Origin: UBA10427 sp003500135
GTDB taxonomy: Bacteria; Bacteroidota; Bacteroidia; Cytophagales; Cyclobacteriaceae
Reading direction: 5' to 3'
DNA: 7,006 nt
Assembly (NCBI GenBank): GCA_963966275.1
Contig: CAWZYQ010000179.1
Coordinates: 1 to 7,006 of the forward strand
Shown: positions 6,574-7,006 of the stretch, piece after piece
Numbering within the stretch: position 1 is the first letter of the stretch
Layout of the letters: each line of letters opens with the position of its first letter
The notes under the pieces: generated by a model
Databases searched by the model: none
The model's input: only the letters and a program-made list of their open reading frames with translations
What the model was told of the DNA's origin: nothing
Position numbers and translations under genes: made by a program

Positions 6574-6909
6574 AATGTATTTGGTTTGCCGTTCAATGTA
6601 CTAATTTGTCGCAAAAATCCGGAAATACAATTCATTAAATATTGATGAAAATTCAGCAAAATCATGAGTAATGAACCATGAAACAAATCCTTCCAGCCTT
6701 CACCATCCATCAACGGGCAAAAGGGCTTTGAGCTTTAACAAAGCTCATGTACTCTTAAGCAAATCAACAAAGCCCCGGGTTTAATGAGCGCAATCCTCCA
6801 TAGATGTACCCCGAAATCCGGATAAAATCTATAAACTTTGAAACTACCGAACCAATTATTCTTTCACATCTTCAACAATTCCATACTTTTACGAATTAAA
6901 CTGATCATT
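6574..6909. other. Divergent intergenic region, presumably carrying promoters for both neighbours
   Basis: About 335 bases between the starts of the minus-strand SDR and the partial plus-strand gene. It should contain both promoters, but no match to the full Bacteroidota promoter (TTG, 19-21 bases, TAnnTTTG) was found. The closest on the plus strand is AAACTTTG at 6833-6840, lacking a -33 TTG. A nested inverted repeat at 6723-6775 stands out. Two tiny open frames, 6678-6731 (17 codons) and 6804-6899 (31 codons), have no recognisable product and are not called. Confidence 0.6.
6723..6775. repeat. Nested inverted repeat with alternative pairings
   Basis: An outer perfect 8-bp inverted repeat, GGGCTTTG (6723-6730) / CAAAGCCC (6768-6775), encloses an inner perfect 7-bp repeat, GAGCTTT / AAAGCTC (6730-6746, loop AAC). 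GCTTTG at 6725-6730 could also pair with CAAAGC at 6739-6744, so the arms can form mutually exclusive hairpins, as in attenuators. No T-run follows. It lies about 135 bases before the partial plus-strand gene and 150 before the SDR start. Whether it acts as RNA or as a DNA operator is not known. Confidence 0.5.
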
Positions 6910-7006
6910 ATGAAAACCGGATTCTGGCGCAACCTCCTGGGAAACTTCTGGCTGCTATTTGCCGCACTGGGCATAGCCCTCACGCTGTACGCCTCATTTA
7001 ATCTTA
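6910..7006 (+). CDS. N-terminus of an unrecognised membrane protein, cut by the window end
   Basis: An open frame begins with ATG at 6910 and is still open at the right edge (32 codons visible). The first 12 residues are polar and basic (MKTGFWRNLLGN), followed by a hydrophobic segment FWLLFAALGIALTLYASF that fits a transmembrane helix or an uncleaved signal anchor. The first in-frame stop upstream is TAA at 6832-6834, and this ATG is the first one after it. No Shine-Dalgarno is visible. The fragment is too short to assign a family; the coding call rests on the membrane-like N-terminus, the long gene-free space before it and the open frame. Confidence 0.6.
   Translation, partial: MKTGFWRNLLGNFWLLFAALGIALTLYASFNL

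Noticed and set aside
6272..6604. 110-codon plus-strand frame opposite the N-terminus of the minus-strand SDR
   Set aside because: Antisense shadow of the cofactor-binding domain; no motifs of its own.
6615..6824. Short direct repeat AAATCCGGA seen twice in the right intergenic region
   Set aside because: Only nine bases and two copies about 200 bases apart; likely chance.
6833..6840. AAACTTTG as a -7 promoter box for the right-end gene
   Set aside because: Lacks the first T of TAnnTTTG and has no TTG at the -33 distance.
6804..6899. 31-codon plus-strand frame (MYPEIRIKSINFETTEP...) ending 11 bases before the next ATG
   Set aside because: Position is suggestive of a small upstream gene, but there is no start signal and no recognisable family; too short to support.

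Overview
The window looks like chromosomal DNA of a Bacteroidota bacterium, probably of the Cytophagales/Chitinophagales kind. This is an inference. The grounds are a Y_Y_Y/Reg_prop propeller sensor of the type that abounds in this phylum, the general lack of well-placed Shine-Dalgarno sequences before the starts, the moderately AT-rich intergenic DNA, and a DUF2200 gene. No mobile element, tRNA, rRNA or CRISPR array was seen.

Left part (1-3439, + strand): a two-gene translationally coupled unit. The first gene is cut by the left edge of the window; its frame is open with no stop before the ATG at 60. It encodes a beta-propeller / Y_Y_Y / one-TM / GAF protein with no visible kinase, cyclase or other output domain. 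Its TGA overlaps the ATG of the second gene (ATGA). The second gene encodes a GluR0-type prokaryotic ionotropic glutamate receptor: a periplasmic amino-acid-binding domain split by a K+-selective pore with the TVGYGD filter. This pair, a sensor without output coupled to a ligand-gated K+ channel, is the most interesting feature of the window.

Middle (3440-4767): two non-coding stretches flank a small minus-strand DUF2200 gene. The stretch to its right (4136-4767) holds a cluster of inverted repeats that could fold as RNA, but no convincing gene.

Right part (4768-6573): two short-chain dehydrogenases/reductases (SDRs) of different subfamilies face each other tail to tail. Their stop codons share one 6-bp palindrome, TTATAA. 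The + strand one is a classical SDR with an Asp after beta-2, suggesting NAD(H). The - strand one is a retinol-dehydrogenase/WWOX-like SDR with an Arg after beta-2, suggesting NADP(H). Their substrates cannot be told from the sequence.

Right end (6574-7006): a non-coding stretch with a nested inverted repeat capable of alternative pairings, then the first 32 codons of an unrecognised membrane protein that runs off the window.
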